Below, piece by piece: positions 1-9,258 of a DNA stretch of 64,000 nt (position 1 is its first letter; every line of letters starts with the position of its first letter). Source of the stretch: Daphnia pulex (lineage: Eukaryota > Arthropoda > Branchiopoda > Diplostraca > Daphniidae); NCBI RefSeq assembly GCF_021134715.1, contig NC_060018.1:7333501-7397500 (forward strand), given 5' to 3'. The notes under the pieces are model-generated. The model was not told where the DNA came from. It was given only the letters and a program-made list of their open reading frames with translations, and ran no database searches. The translations under genes were made by a program, and so were the position numbers.

Positions 1-342
1 CCTTTCAGTAATTTCTATTGACAACCGACGCTTCTTCGTAGGAGGCTGCAATGACGAGTTAGACGAACCATTGGCTTCAAGACTATTGCTGGCAGATGCT
101 AGCGAATTGTTGAAAGTGACATCACGATTCTCTTCAGAACTCTCGGAATCAGCTTTGGTATTACTTAAGTGTTCTATTAATTGAAACTGCTCTCTGTGTT
201 TTGCCTTCAAATGAGCTCGTAAATTTCCGGCATGATAAGAAGTACGCCCGGGCTTTTTACAACCAGGAACTAAACACACAATATCCTTTTCTGCACGTTT
301 TTCAAAAAACTTAAACACGGGATTTTCTTTAGGAGATGACAT
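1..342 (-). CDS. BED-type zinc-finger protein, 5' part (hAT transposase-like), runs off left edge
   Basis: The minus strand is open from an ATG at 342 to the window edge, 114 codons with no stop. It begins MSSPKENPVFKFFEKRAEKD and carries one zinc finger: C23-x4-C28-x15-H44-x4-H49, with the aromatic/basic spacing of BED fingers (PGCKK then NLRAHLKAKH). A Ser/Asn-rich linker follows and then a basic cluster (TKKRRL, about residues 102-107) that could be a nuclear localisation signal. BED fingers bind DNA and sit at the N-terminus of hAT transposases and of ZBED-type proteins domesticated from them. The catalytic hAT domain, if present, lies outside the window, so transposase versus host gene cannot be decided. 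It lies just outside the tRNA array on its left side. The start is the first ATG of the open frame. Confidence 0.7.
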   Translation of the reverse strand, partial: MSSPKENPVFKFFEKRAEKDIVCLVPGCKKPGRTSYHAGNLRAHLKAKHREQFQLIEHLSNTKADSESSEENRDVTFNNSLASASNSLEANGSSNSSLQPPTKKRRLSIEITER

Positions 343-702
343 TACAAGACTCAAACGTTTTTACTAACTTCTCTTAACCGCAAGAATACAGAGAATGTGA
401 ACTGAAAACACAGAGCTAACAGAATGTCTAACCTATTTTAAAAGCCAGAGCGTAGCAGAAATTTAGTGGGTGGTTTTCGGGACAATGAACAATACAGCAA
501 ACAACTCGCTGTTTAATTTTACCGATGGTCAAAGCTTTTCGTGGGGCGTGGTTTTTTTTTATTTTTATTTTTCAAAAGAAGGAACTATTGTTCAACCATT
601 GAATTTTTAAAACGAAGTCTGGCAACAAAATTGATTCAATTTTAGAAAAAAACCAAAAAAAAACAAAGTTTTGGTTTTTTTTCTAAGCGATACGACTCAC
701 TG
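343..702. other. AT-rich flank between BED-finger gene and tRNA array
   Basis: No gene seen. It is the upstream side of the BED-finger gene, so it may hold its promoter. The last recognisable non-array base is about 702; array sequence (GAAACAAATGGCAATTCACC) starts at 703. No terminal inverted repeat or target duplication could be assigned here. Confidence 0.5.
644..684. repeat. A/T-rich hairpin-forming inverted repeat
   Basis: Arms AGAAAAAAACCAAAA and TTTTGGTTTTTTTTCT face each other across about 10 bases, 20 bases left of the array edge. It may mark the end of a mobile element or simply be a low-complexity palindrome. Confidence 0.5.
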
Positions 703-721
703 GAAACAAATGGCAATTCAC

Positions 722-803
722 CGCAGTTGGTAGGGTTCGAACCTACGCCCTCAGAGAGGAATAGATTTCAAGTCTATCGCCTTAACCACTCGGCCACAAC
801 TGC
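722..803 (-). tRNA. tRNA-Ser(TGA), unit 1
   Basis: Serine acceptor for TCA codons. Read on the minus strand: acceptor GCAGTTG pairs with CAACTGC, discriminator G, anticodon loop CTTGAAA on an ATAGA/TCTAT stem, long class-II variable arm as expected for tRNA-Ser, and T arm GTAGG-TTCGAAC-CCTAC. No intron, no encoded CCA. In standard units a run of T on the minus strand (AAAA at 3166-3169 for the next copy) lies about 31 nt downstream and could end Pol III transcription. In this edge copy the downstream sequence is array flank instead. Confidence 0.96.
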
Positions 804-921
804 CCCGATTTTTCAGACAATCTAGTAATAATATTTATTGGTTCACCAATATTTCCGTTTGACCTTACTGAAGAGCAGGTTAAATGAGAGATGCAAAATC
901 CAAGCACTTTCTTTAAGTGTA

Positions 922-1005
922 GGTCGTGTGGCCTAATGGATAAGGCGTCGGACTTCTATGAAAGTAGTTATCCGAAAATTGCGGGTTCGAGTCCCGCCAC
1001 GATTA
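922..1005 (+). tRNA. tRNA-Arg(TCT) with 11-nt intron, unit 1
   Basis: Arginine acceptor for AGA codons. Acceptor GGTCGTG pairs with CACGATT (two G-U pairs), discriminator A, D arm GCCT/AGGC, anticodon stem TCGGA/TCCGA. The loop is CTTCTA-intron-A; the intron TGAAAGTAGTT sits after position 37, the canonical place, and must be removed by the tRNA splicing endonuclease. T arm GCGGG-TTCGAGT-CCCGC. tRNA-Arg(TCT) has an intron in many animals. Unusually, no run of four T follows until 1244, just before the next tRNA gene. Confidence 0.95.
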
Positions 1006-1269
1006 ATAGCATATGACGAAACTATTAGTTCATGATGAGTAGTAGTTAACCACAAACCATGGGGAATCATGTCAGATCAATAAAACTACAAATATATCTC
1101 GAACACTCAATGAATATCACTGGCTTGCATTGCCTTCACAGTGACGATTGAAATTGGCTGCTGATATAGCCTTGCTTGGTAGATACCTTAAATCATTCTC
1201 TCTAAAGACACACAGAGTATACCTAACTGATGATGAATGAACCTTTTATTAATATATTAAGAATTTATT
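1006..1269. other. Spacer Arg-TCT to Ile (standard for all units)
   Basis: 264 bases with no gene seen. It lacks any run of four T until CCTTTTATT near 1243-1249. TGATGA and CTGA motifs occur but not at box C/D snoRNA spacing. Confidence 0.6.
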
Positions 1270-1343
1270 GGCCTGTTAGCTCAGTTGGTTAGAGCGCCGT
1301 GCTAATAACGCGGAGGTCATGAGTTCGATCCTCTTACGGGCCA
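1270..1343 (+). tRNA. tRNA-Ile(AAT), unit 1
   Basis: Isoleucine acceptor; A34 is normally edited to inosine to read ATT/ATC/ATA. Acceptor GGCCTGT/ACGGGCC, discriminator A, D arm GCTC/GAGC, anticodon stem CCGTG/CGCGG, loop CTAATAA. The T arm ATGAG-TTCGATC-CTCTT is weak and has a T-T mismatch at the second pair in every copy seen, unlike the GC-rich T stem usual in animal tRNA-Ile. A TTTT at 1365-1368 is a likely terminator. Confidence 0.95.
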
Positions 1344-1420
1344 CTATAATTCTTTCATTAAATATTTTCCACTCTAAAAAGGAACTGATAGATTCGAAAT
1401 ATTTTGCTAAAATAGTAAAT

Positions 1421-1502
1421 GCAGATATGGCCGAGTGGTTAAGGCGACTGACTCGAAATCAGTTTCCATCTTGGAGCGTAGGTTCGAATCCTACTATCTG
1501 CG
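1421..1502 (+). tRNA. tRNA-Ser(CGA), unit 1
   Basis: Serine acceptor for TCG codons. Acceptor GCAGATA/TATCTGC, discriminator G, anticodon stem ACTGA/TCAGT, loop CTCGAAA, long variable arm, T arm GTAGG-TTCGAAT-CCTAC. TTTT follows immediately at 1503-1506, a textbook Pol III terminator. Confidence 0.96.
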
Positions 1503-2137
1503 TTTTGTGGCATTTTATTGGTAAATGTAACTACACAACATTTGATCAAGTGACGCCAGAAGTTATTTCTAGTCATTTTTTGGGAGAACATCCAAGTTTA
1601 AAATCAGTAGGGGAGTACACAGTGAGAGAAGAACGAAAGGTCTTTAGGTCTTTAGCATATGTGATGGCCCTGGACAAGACAAGACAAACTAAGCAACGGG
1701 GTGACCCTGGATAAGGCATGCTCTCAACAATGGTCCGTACGAGTGGTAAGAACAGTCAGGTCCATCGAAGTCGAGGTCTGTGATCGTAGGCCAGGTTTAG
1801 ATAGTTTCTAAAAGTAGATGAGAGACAACAAGTACACGTTGCCGAGAATGCACCTTACCATCATGACCAGCGTCTTGAATTCAGCGCGTTGTTGCTCCAG
1901 GAACCAGTGAAGACGGCAGAGAAGGATGAGAGAGTCAGAGTTCACCTGTAAAACAGCAGAATAAGTTCCGCTGCCAAGTAATTGTCACTGGCAAAGGTTT
2001 CCAAGTTTAAGCATGCCATTTCAGCGATTTCCCAACACTTGGACCAATGAAAATTTTTGCTTGAAAACAGTAAAACAAAAGACAAGTAATTGCCAATTTA
2101 ACGACGATTTTCGATAATTATAGTTTCGGTTGCTCGC
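1503..2137. other. Spacer Ser-CGA to Arg-CCT, holds exon-like sequence on minus strand
   Basis: 635 bases, less AT-rich than other spacers. On the minus strand it contains an acceptor-like TTTTACAG, 29 open codons, donor-like GTAAGG, a 51-base intron-sized gap ending CTACTTTTAG, then 27 open codons and a stop in matching phase. This may be a captured gene fragment; I do not recognise the peptide. The plus strand is also open for 69 codons without family resemblance. Confidence 0.4.
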
Positions 2138-2210
2138 TACCTCTGGCGAGACTCGAACTCGCAATCCCCGGCTTAGGAGGCCGGTGCCTTATCCATTAGG
2201 CCACAAAGGC
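2138..2210 (-). tRNA. tRNA-Arg(CCT), unit 1
   Basis: Arginine acceptor for AGG codons. Minus strand: acceptor GCCTTTG/CAGAGGT with G-T pairs, discriminator A, anticodon stem CCGGC/GCCGG, loop CTCCTAA, T arm GCGAG-TTCGAGT-CTCGC. Minus-strand T runs at 2072-2080 are the nearest terminators, about 58 nt downstream. Confidence 0.95.
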
Positions 2211-2715
2211 TGAGTTATGGTGAATCTCCTATTCGAGGAATGACGTTATATTGCAAAGCTTTTTCCTAGAAGATAGCCAAACGTCCCATGTTATATAAAC
2301 ATACAGCGATTACCGTCTGTGGACATCGTCTCAATCTTGAAAACCATGTTTTTTGAATAACTTAACTACAAACTCTATTTACAGCTTTCGAGTTCTATAA
2401 CTGGACATACATTTACTATTGCAATTAGTTGTATCAAATATCAAGGCTTTCTACTCTCACAATGAGGGATACTCTTTCTCACTATCTCATTTCATTATTT
2501 GTGTATGTTCCACGACCTATATCCGAATGTACTTCCTTTTGGTTCGCACTTTCTCTACATCGTAGGAATTAACGTAAAGAAACACCATGAGAACTCGTGT
2601 TGTCGTCTATGAACATCTATGAATTCTGCCCATAATGGTGAATGATTTCAAACGATATTAACTTGATAATAAATGGTGGAAAACCAACAATACTAACTAA
2701 AATCAAAAGACTAGC
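2211..2715. other. Spacer Arg-CCT to Lys (standard for all units)
   Basis: 505 AT-rich bases with no gene seen. It contains a TATATAA in a small palindrome (ATGTTATATAAACAT) that is GTATAA in several units. Confidence 0.6.
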
Positions 2716-2788
2716 CGCCCGATAAGGGACTTGAACCCTTGATCTCAGGATTAAAAGTCCCGCGCTCTACCGTCTGAGCTGACCGGGC
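2716..2788 (-). tRNA. tRNA-Lys(TTT), unit 1
   Basis: Lysine acceptor for AAA codons. Minus strand: acceptor GCCCGGT/ATCGGGC, discriminator G, D arm GCTC/GAGC, loop CTTTTAA with anticodon TTT, T arm AAGGG-TTCAAGT-CCCTT. This edge copy differs from the others: the conserved T8 is C and one variable-loop G is A. AAAA at 2706-2709 gives a minus-strand T run 7 nt downstream. Confidence 0.9.
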
Positions 2789-3199
2789 TTAATAATTGGT
2801 ATTGCAATAGTTTTCCGTTCGAGTTCATTTTTAAATTTTACGATTGCTTATAGATCTTTTACGGACGGAAGTACGGACGTTTTTCTATTCTTCGTAAACA
2901 AAATGGGTACACATTCTTTCATCCTATAATTTGTCTCTGACTACATTTTGTGTTTGTAAACTACACTCAAAGACCGCCATAATGCATTTCGGCACTGGTT
3001 CTGAAAAATAGACACGTTTCTGGAAACGCCAAGTAACAGGTCATGGCTCCACGGTTCCGAGATAGATCCCGGGACCTAGGATACCCATGACTGCACAGTT
3101 AATATTTGTAATCATGCGTAAATTTGAGATACTAGTAAACGATTGAAAATGAGTTGTTCCACTAGAAAATACTAGCATGTGAAACAAATGGCAATTCAC
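2789..3199. other. Spacer Lys to Ser-TGA (standard for all units)
   Basis: 411 bases, no gene seen. It contains a cluster of palindromes: GTCATGG (3040-3046) faces CCATGAC (3085-3091) around TCCCGGGA and CCTAGG. It has no tRNA, 5S or U6 resemblance that I can see. Confidence 0.5.
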
Positions 3200-3281
3200 C
3201 GCAGATGGTAGGGTTCGAACCTACGCCCTCAGAGAGGAATAGATTTCAAGTCTATCGCCTTAACCACTCGGCCACAACTGC
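3200..3281 (-). tRNA. tRNA-Ser(TGA), unit 2
   Basis: As unit 1 but with GCAGATGG, which puts a T-T mismatch in the acceptor stem. Confidence 0.9.
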
Positions 3282-3399
3282 CCCGATTTTTCAGACAATC
3301 TAGTAATAATATTTATTGGTTCACCAATATTTCCGTTTGACCTTACTGAAGAGCAGGTTAAATGAGAGATGCAAAATCCTAGCACTTTCTTTAAGTGTA

Positions 3400-3483
3400 G
3401 GTCGTGTGGCCTAATGGATAAGGCGTCGGACTTCTATGAAAGTAGTTATCCGAAAATTGCGGGTTCGAGTCCCGCCACGATTA
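3400..3483 (+). tRNA. tRNA-Arg(TCT), intron-bearing, unit 2
   Basis: Same as unit 1 by eye, intron included. Confidence 0.95.
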
Positions 3484-3747
3484 ATAGCATATGACGAAAC
3501 TATTAGTTCATGATGAGTAGTAGTTAACCACAAACCATGGGGAATCATGTCAGATCAATAAAACTACAAATATATCTCGAACACTCAATGAATATCACTG
3601 GCTTGCATTGCCTTCACAGTGACGATTGAAATTGGCTGCTGCTATAGCCTTGCTTGGTAGATACCTTAAATCATTCTCTCTAAAGACACACAGAGTATAC
3701 CTAACTGATGATGAATGAACCTTTTATTAATATATTAAGAATTTATT

Positions 3748-3821
3748 GGCCTGTTAGCTCAGTTGGTTAGAGCGCCGTGCTAATAACGCGGAGGTCATGA
3801 GTTCGATCCTCTTACGGGCCA
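3748..3821 (+). tRNA. tRNA-Ile(AAT), unit 2
   Basis: Same as unit 1 by eye. Confidence 0.95.
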
Positions 3822-3898
3822 CTATAATTCTTTCATTAAATATTTTCCACTCTAAAAAGGTACTGATAGATTCGAAATATTTTGCTAAAATAGTGAAT

Positions 3899-3980
3899 GC
3901 AGATATGGCCGAGTGGTTAAGGCGACTGACTCGAAATCAGTTTCCATCTTGGAGCGTAGGTTCGAATCCTACTATCTGCG
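3899..3980 (+). tRNA. tRNA-Ser(CGA), unit 2
   Basis: Same as unit 1 by eye; TTTT terminator adjacent. Confidence 0.96.
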
Positions 3981-4619
3981 TTTTGTGGCATTTTATTGGT
4001 AAATGTAACTACACAACATTTGATCAAGTGACGCCAGAAGTTATTTCTAGTCATTTTTTGGGAGAACATCCAAGTTTAAAATCAGTAGGGGAGTACACAG
4101 TGAGAGAAGAACGAAAGGTCTTTAGGTCTTTAGCATATGTGATGGCCCTGGACAAGACAAGACAAACTAAGCAACGGGGTGACCCTGGATAAGGCATGCT
4201 CTCAACAATGGTCCGTACGAGTGGTAAGAACAGTCAGGTCCATCGAAGTCGAGGTCTGTGATCGTAGGCCAGGTTTAGATAGTTTCTAAAAGTAGATGAG
4301 AGACAACAAGTACACGTTGCCGAGAATGCACCTTACCATCATGACCAGCGTCTTGAATTCAGCGCGTTGTTGCTCCAGGAACCAGTGAAGACGGCAGAGA
4401 AGGATGAGAGAGTCAGAGTTCACCTGTAAAACAGCAGAATAAGTTCCGCTGCCAAGTAATTGTCACTGCCTGGCAAAGGTTTCCAAGTTTAAGCATGCCA
4501 TTTCAGCGATTTCCCAACACTTGGACCAATGAAAATTTTTGCTTGAAAACAGTAAAACAAAAGACAAGTAATTGCCAATTTAACGACGATTTTCGATAAT
4601 TATAGTTTCGGTTGCTCGC

Positions 4620-4692
4620 TACCTCTGGCGAGACTCGAACTCGCAATCCCCGGCTTAGGAGGCCGGTGCCTTATCCATTAGGCCACAAAGGC
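4620..4692 (-). tRNA. tRNA-Arg(CCT), unit 2
   Basis: Same as unit 1; the spacer before it has the 4-bp insertion shared with units 4 and 5. Confidence 0.95.
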
Positions 4693-5198
4693 TGAGTTAT
4701 GGTGAATCTCCTATTCGAGGAATGACGTTATATTGCAAAGCTTTTTCCTAGAAGATAGCCAAACGTCCCATGTTATATAAACATACAGCGATTACCGTCT
4801 GTGGACATCGTCTCAATCTTGAAAACCATGTTTTTTGAATAATCTTAACTACAAACTCTATTTACAGCTTTCGAGTTCTATAACTGGACATACATTTACT
4901 ATTGCAATTAGTTGTATCAAATATCAAGGCTTTCTACTCTCACAATGAGGGATACTCTTTCTCACTATCTCATTTCATTATTTGTGTATGTTCCACGACC
5001 TATATCCGAATGTACTTCCTTTTGGTTCGCACTTTCTCTACATCGTAGGAATTAACGTAAAGAAACACCATGAGAACTCGTGTTGTCGTCTATGAACATC
5101 TATGAATTCTGCCCATAATGGTGAATGATTTCAAACGATATTAACTTGATAATAAATGGTGGAAAACCAACAATACTAACTAAAATCAAAAGACTAGC

Positions 5199-5271
5199 CG
5201 CCCGATAAGGGACTTGAACCCTTGACCTCAGGATTAAAAGTCCCGCGCTCTACCGTCTGAGCTAACCGGGC
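5199..5271 (-). tRNA. tRNA-Lys(TTT), unit 2
   Basis: Carries the array-consensus T8 and GACCTC; a better reference copy than unit 1. Confidence 0.96.
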
Positions 5272-5682
5272 TTAATAATTGGTATTGCAATAGTTTTCCG
5301 TTCGAGTTCATTTTTAAATTTTACGATTGCTTATAGATCTTTTACGGACGGAAGTACGGATGTTTTTCTATTCTTCGTAAACAAAATGGGTACACATTCT
5401 TTCATCCTATAATTTGTCTCTGACTACATTTTGTGTTTGTAAACTACACTCAAAGACCGCCATAATGCATTTCGGCACTGGTTCTGAAAAATAGACACGT
5501 TTCTGGAAACGCCAAGTAACAGGTCATGGCTCCACGGTTCCGAGATAGATCCCGGGACCTAGGATACCCATGACTGCACAGTTAATATTTGTAATCATGC
5601 GTAAATTTGAGATACTAGTAAACGATTGAAAATGAGTTGTTCCACTAGAAAATACTAGCATGTGAAACAAATGGCAATTCAC

Positions 5683-5764
5683 CGCAGATGGTAGGGTTCG
5701 AACCTACGCCCTCAGAGAGGAATAGATTTCAAGTCTATCGCCTTAACCACTCGGCCACAACTGC
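5683..5764 (-). tRNA. tRNA-Ser(TGA), unit 3
   Basis: Has the GCAGATGG acceptor mismatch of units 2 and 5. Confidence 0.9.
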
Positions 5765-5882
5765 CCCGATTTTTCAGACAATCTAGTAATAATATTTATT
5801 GGTTCACCAATATTTCCGTTTGACCTTACTGAAGAGCAGGTTAAATGAGAGATGCAAAATCCTAGCACTTTCTTTAACTGTA

Positions 5883-5966
5883 GGTCGTGTGGCCTAATGG
5901 ATAAGGCGTCGGACTTCTATGAAAGTAGTTATCCGAAAATTGCGGGTTCGAGTCCCGCCACGATTA
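5883..5966 (+). tRNA. tRNA-Arg(TCT), intron-bearing, unit 3
   Basis: Gene unchanged; upstream flank reads TTTAACTGTAGG rather than TTTAAGTGTAGG. Confidence 0.95.
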
Positions 5967-6230
5967 ATAGCATATGACGAAACTATTAGTTCATGATGAG
6001 TAGTAGTTAACCACAAACCATGGGGAATCATGTCAGATCAATAAAACTACAAATATATCTCGAACACTCAATGAATATCACTGGCTTGCATTGCCTTCAC
6101 AGTGACGATTGAAATTGGCTGCTGATATAGCCTTGCTTGGTAGATACCTTAAATCATTCTCTCTAAAGACACACAGAGTATACCTAACTGATGATGAATG
6201 AACCTTTTATTAATATATTAAGAATTTATT

Positions 6231-6304
6231 GGCCTGTTAGCTCAGTTGGTTAGAGCGCCGTGCTAATAACGCGGAGGTCATGAGTTCGATCCTCTTACGG
6301 GCCA
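6231..6304 (+). tRNA. tRNA-Ile(AAT), unit 3
   Basis: Same as unit 1 by eye. Confidence 0.95.
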
Positions 6305-6381
6305 CTATAATTCTTTCATTAAATATTTTCCACTCTAAAAAGGTACTGATAGATTTGAAATATTTTGCTAAAATAGTGAAT

Positions 6382-6463
6382 GCAGATATGGCCGAGTGGT
6401 TAAGGCGACTGACTCGAAATCAGTTTCCATCTTGGAGCGTAGGTTCGAATCCTACTATCTGCG
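6382..6463 (+). tRNA. tRNA-Ser(CGA), unit 3 (last gene before deletion junction)
   Basis: Intact gene and TTTT terminator; the spacer stops 15 bases later at the short-unit junction. Confidence 0.95.
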
Positions 6464-6481
6464 TTTTGTGGCATTTGCGGC

Positions 6482-6511
6482 AAATTGCGGGTTCGAGTCC
6501 CGCCACGATTA
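6482..6511 (+). pseudogene. tRNA-Arg(TCT) 3' fragment, unit 4
   Basis: Only the T arm and 3' acceptor strand remain. The join reads GTGGCATTT-GCGGC-AAATTGCGGG: GCGGC matches neither parent, so it looks like filler DNA at a repaired break. About 1.93 kb of the normal unit is absent. Confidence 0.9.
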
Positions 6512-6775
6512 ATAGCATATGACGAAACAATTAGTTCATGATGAGTAGTAGTTAACCACAAACCATGGGGAATCATGTCAGATCAATAAAACTACAAATA
6601 TATCTCGAACACTCAATGAATATCACTGGCTTGCATTGCCTTCACAGTGACGATTGAAATTGGCTGCTGATATAGCCTTGCTTGGTAGATACCTTAAATC
6701 ATTCTCTCTAAAGACACACAGAGTATACCTAACTGATGATGAATGAACCTTTTATTAATATATTAAGAATTTATT

Positions 6776-6849
6776 GGCCTGTTAGCTCAGTTGGTTAGAG
6801 CGCCGTGCTAATAACGCGGAGGTCATGAGTTCGATCCTCTTACGGGCCA
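6776..6849 (+). tRNA. tRNA-Ile(AAT), unit 4
   Basis: Same as unit 1 by eye. Confidence 0.95.
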
Positions 6850-6926
6850 CTATAATTCTTTCATTAAATATTTTCCACTCTAAAAAGGTACTGATAGATT
6901 CGAAATATTTTGCTAAAATAGTGAAT

Positions 6927-7008
6927 GCAGATATGGCCGAGTGGTTAAGGCGACTGACTCGAAATCAGTTTCCATCTTGGAGCGTAGGTTCGAATCCTAC
7001 TATCTGCG
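6927..7008 (+). tRNA. tRNA-Ser(CGA), unit 4
   Basis: Same as unit 1 by eye. Confidence 0.96.
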
Positions 7009-7647
7009 TTTTGTGGCATTTTATTGGTAAATGTAACTACACAACATTTGATCAAGTGACGCCAGAAGTTATTTCTAGTCATTTTTTGGGAGAACATCCA
7101 AGTTTAAAATCAGTAGGGGAGTACACAGTGAGAGAAGAACGAAAGGTCTTTAGGTCTTTAGCATATGTGATGGCCCTGGACAAGACAAGACAAACTAAGC
7201 AACGGGGTGACCCTGGATAAGGCATGCTCTCAACAATGGTCCGTACGAGTGGTAAGAACAGTCAGGTCCATCGAAGTCGAGGTCTGTGATCGTAGGCCAG
7301 GTTTAGATAGTTTCTAAAAGTAGATGAGAGACAACAAGTACACGTTGCCAAGAATGCACCTTACCATCATGACCAGCGTCTTGAATTCAGCGCGTTGTTG
7401 CTCCAGGAACCAGTGAAGACGGCAGAGAAGGATGAGAGAGTCAGAGTTCACCTGTAAAACAGCAGAATAAGTTCCGCTGCCAAGTAATTGTCACTGCCTG
7501 GCAAAGGTTTCCAAGTTTAAGCATGCCATTTCAGCGATTTCCCAACACTTGGACCAATGAAAATTTTTGCTTGAAAACAGTAAAACAAAAGACAAGTAAT
7601 TGCCAATTTAACGACGATTTTCGATAATTATAGTTTCGGTTGCTCGC

Positions 7648-7720
7648 TACCTCTGGCGAGACTCGAACTCGCAATCCCCGGCTTAGGAGGCCGGTGCCTT
7701 ATCCATTAGGCCACAAAGGC
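7648..7720 (-). tRNA. tRNA-Arg(CCT), unit 4
   Basis: Gene unchanged; 4-bp insertion in the preceding spacer. Confidence 0.95.
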
Positions 7721-8226
7721 TGAGTTATGTTGAATCTCCTATTCGAGGAATGACGTTATATTGCAAAGCTTCTTCCTAGAAGATAGCCAAACGTCCCATG
7801 TTATATAAACATACAGCGATTACCGTCTGTGGACATCGTCTCAATCTTGAAAACCATGTTTTTTGAATAATCTTAAGTACAAACTCTATTTACAGCTTTC
7901 GAGTTCTATAACTGGACATACATTTACTATTGCAATTAGTTGTATCAAATATCAAGGCTTTCTACTCTCACAATGAGGGATACTCTTTCTCACTATCTCA
8001 TTTCATTATTTGTGTATGTTCCACGACCTATATCCGAATGTACTTCCTTTTGGTTCGCACTTTCTCTACATCGTAGGAATTAACGTAAAGAAACACCATG
8101 AGAACTCGTGTTGTCGTCTATGAACATCTATGAATTCTGCCCATAATGGTGAATGATTTCAAACGATATTAACTTGATAATAAATGGTGGAAAACCAACA
8201 ATACTAACTAAAATCAGAAGACTAGC

Positions 8227-8299
8227 CGCCCGATAAGAGACTTGAACCCTTGACCTCAGGATTAAAAGTCCCGCGCTCTACCGTCTGAGCTAACCGGGC
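8227..8299 (-). tRNA. tRNA-Lys(TTT), unit 4
   Basis: AAGAGAC instead of AAGGGAC turns one T-stem pair into G-T, which should be tolerated. Same change in unit 20. Confidence 0.93.
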
Positions 8300-8710
8300 T
8301 TAATAATTGGTATTGCAATAGTTTTCCGTTCGAGTTCATTTTTGAATTTTACGATTGCTTATAGATCTTTTACGGACGGAAGTACGGACGTTTTTCTATT
8401 CTTCGTAAACAAAATGGGTACACATTCTTTCATCCTATAATTTGTCTCTGACTACATTTTGTGTTTGTAAACTACACTCAAAGACCGCCATAATGCATTT
8501 CGGCACTGGTTCTGAAAAATAGACACGTTTCTGGAAACGCCAAGTAACAGGTCATGGCTCCACGGTTCCGAGATAGATCCCGGGACCTAGGATACCCATG
8601 ACTGCACAGTTAATATTTGTAATCATGCGTAAATTTGAGATACTAGTAAACGATTGAAAATGAGTTGTTCCACTAGAAAATACTAGCATGTGAAACAAAT
8701 GGCAATTCAC

Positions 8711-8792
8711 CGCAGATGGTAGGGTTCGAACCTACGCCCTCAGAGAGGAATAGATTTCAAGTCTATCGCCTTAACCACTCGGCCACAACTGC
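8711..8792 (-). tRNA. tRNA-Ser(TGA), unit 5
   Basis: Third copy with the GCAGATGG acceptor mismatch. Confidence 0.9.
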
Positions 8793-8910
8793 CCCGATTT
8801 TTCAGACAATCTAGTAATAATATTTATTGGTTCACCAATATTTCCGTTTGACCTTACTGAAGAGCAGGTTAAATGAGAGATGCAAAATCCAAGCACTTTC
8901 TTTAAGTGTA

Positions 8911-8994
8911 GGTCGTGTGGCCTAATGGATAAGGCGTCGGACTTCTATGAAAGTAGTTATCCGAAAATTGCGGGTTCGAGTCCCGCCACGATTA
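8911..8994 (+). tRNA. tRNA-Arg(TCT), intron-bearing, unit 5
   Basis: Same as unit 1 by eye. Confidence 0.95.
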
Positions 8995-9258
8995 ATAGCA
9001 TATGACGAAACTATTAGTTCATGATGAGTAGTAGTTAACCACAAACCATGGGGAATCATGTCAGATCAATAAAACTACAAATATATCTCGAACACTCAAT
9101 GAATATCACTGGCTTGCATTGCCTTCACAGTGACGATTGAAATTGGCTGCTGATATAGCCTTGCTTGGTAGATACCTTAAATCATTCTCTCTAAAGACAC
9201 ACAGAGTATACCTAACTGATGATGAATGAACCTTTTATTAATATATTAAGAATTTATT

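Noticed and set aside
1006-1269. Possible box C/D snoRNA from TGATGA and CTGA motifs in the Arg-TCT/Ile spacer
   Set aside because: The motifs are 120-195 nt apart with no closing stem; too long and not paired.
1319-1714. 131-codon open frame starting MSSILLRATIILSLNIF, repeated in most units (80-codon version at short-unit junctions)
   Set aside because: It starts inside tRNA-Ile, runs through tRNA-Ser(CGA) in full and ends in the spacer. The translated tRNA sequence explains most of it, and conservation comes from array homogenisation, not coding selection.
3000-3110. Possible extra Pol III gene (5S or U6-like) in the Lys/Ser-TGA spacer
   Set aside because: No 5S internal control region, no U6 core and no cloverleaf could be built; only short palindromes.
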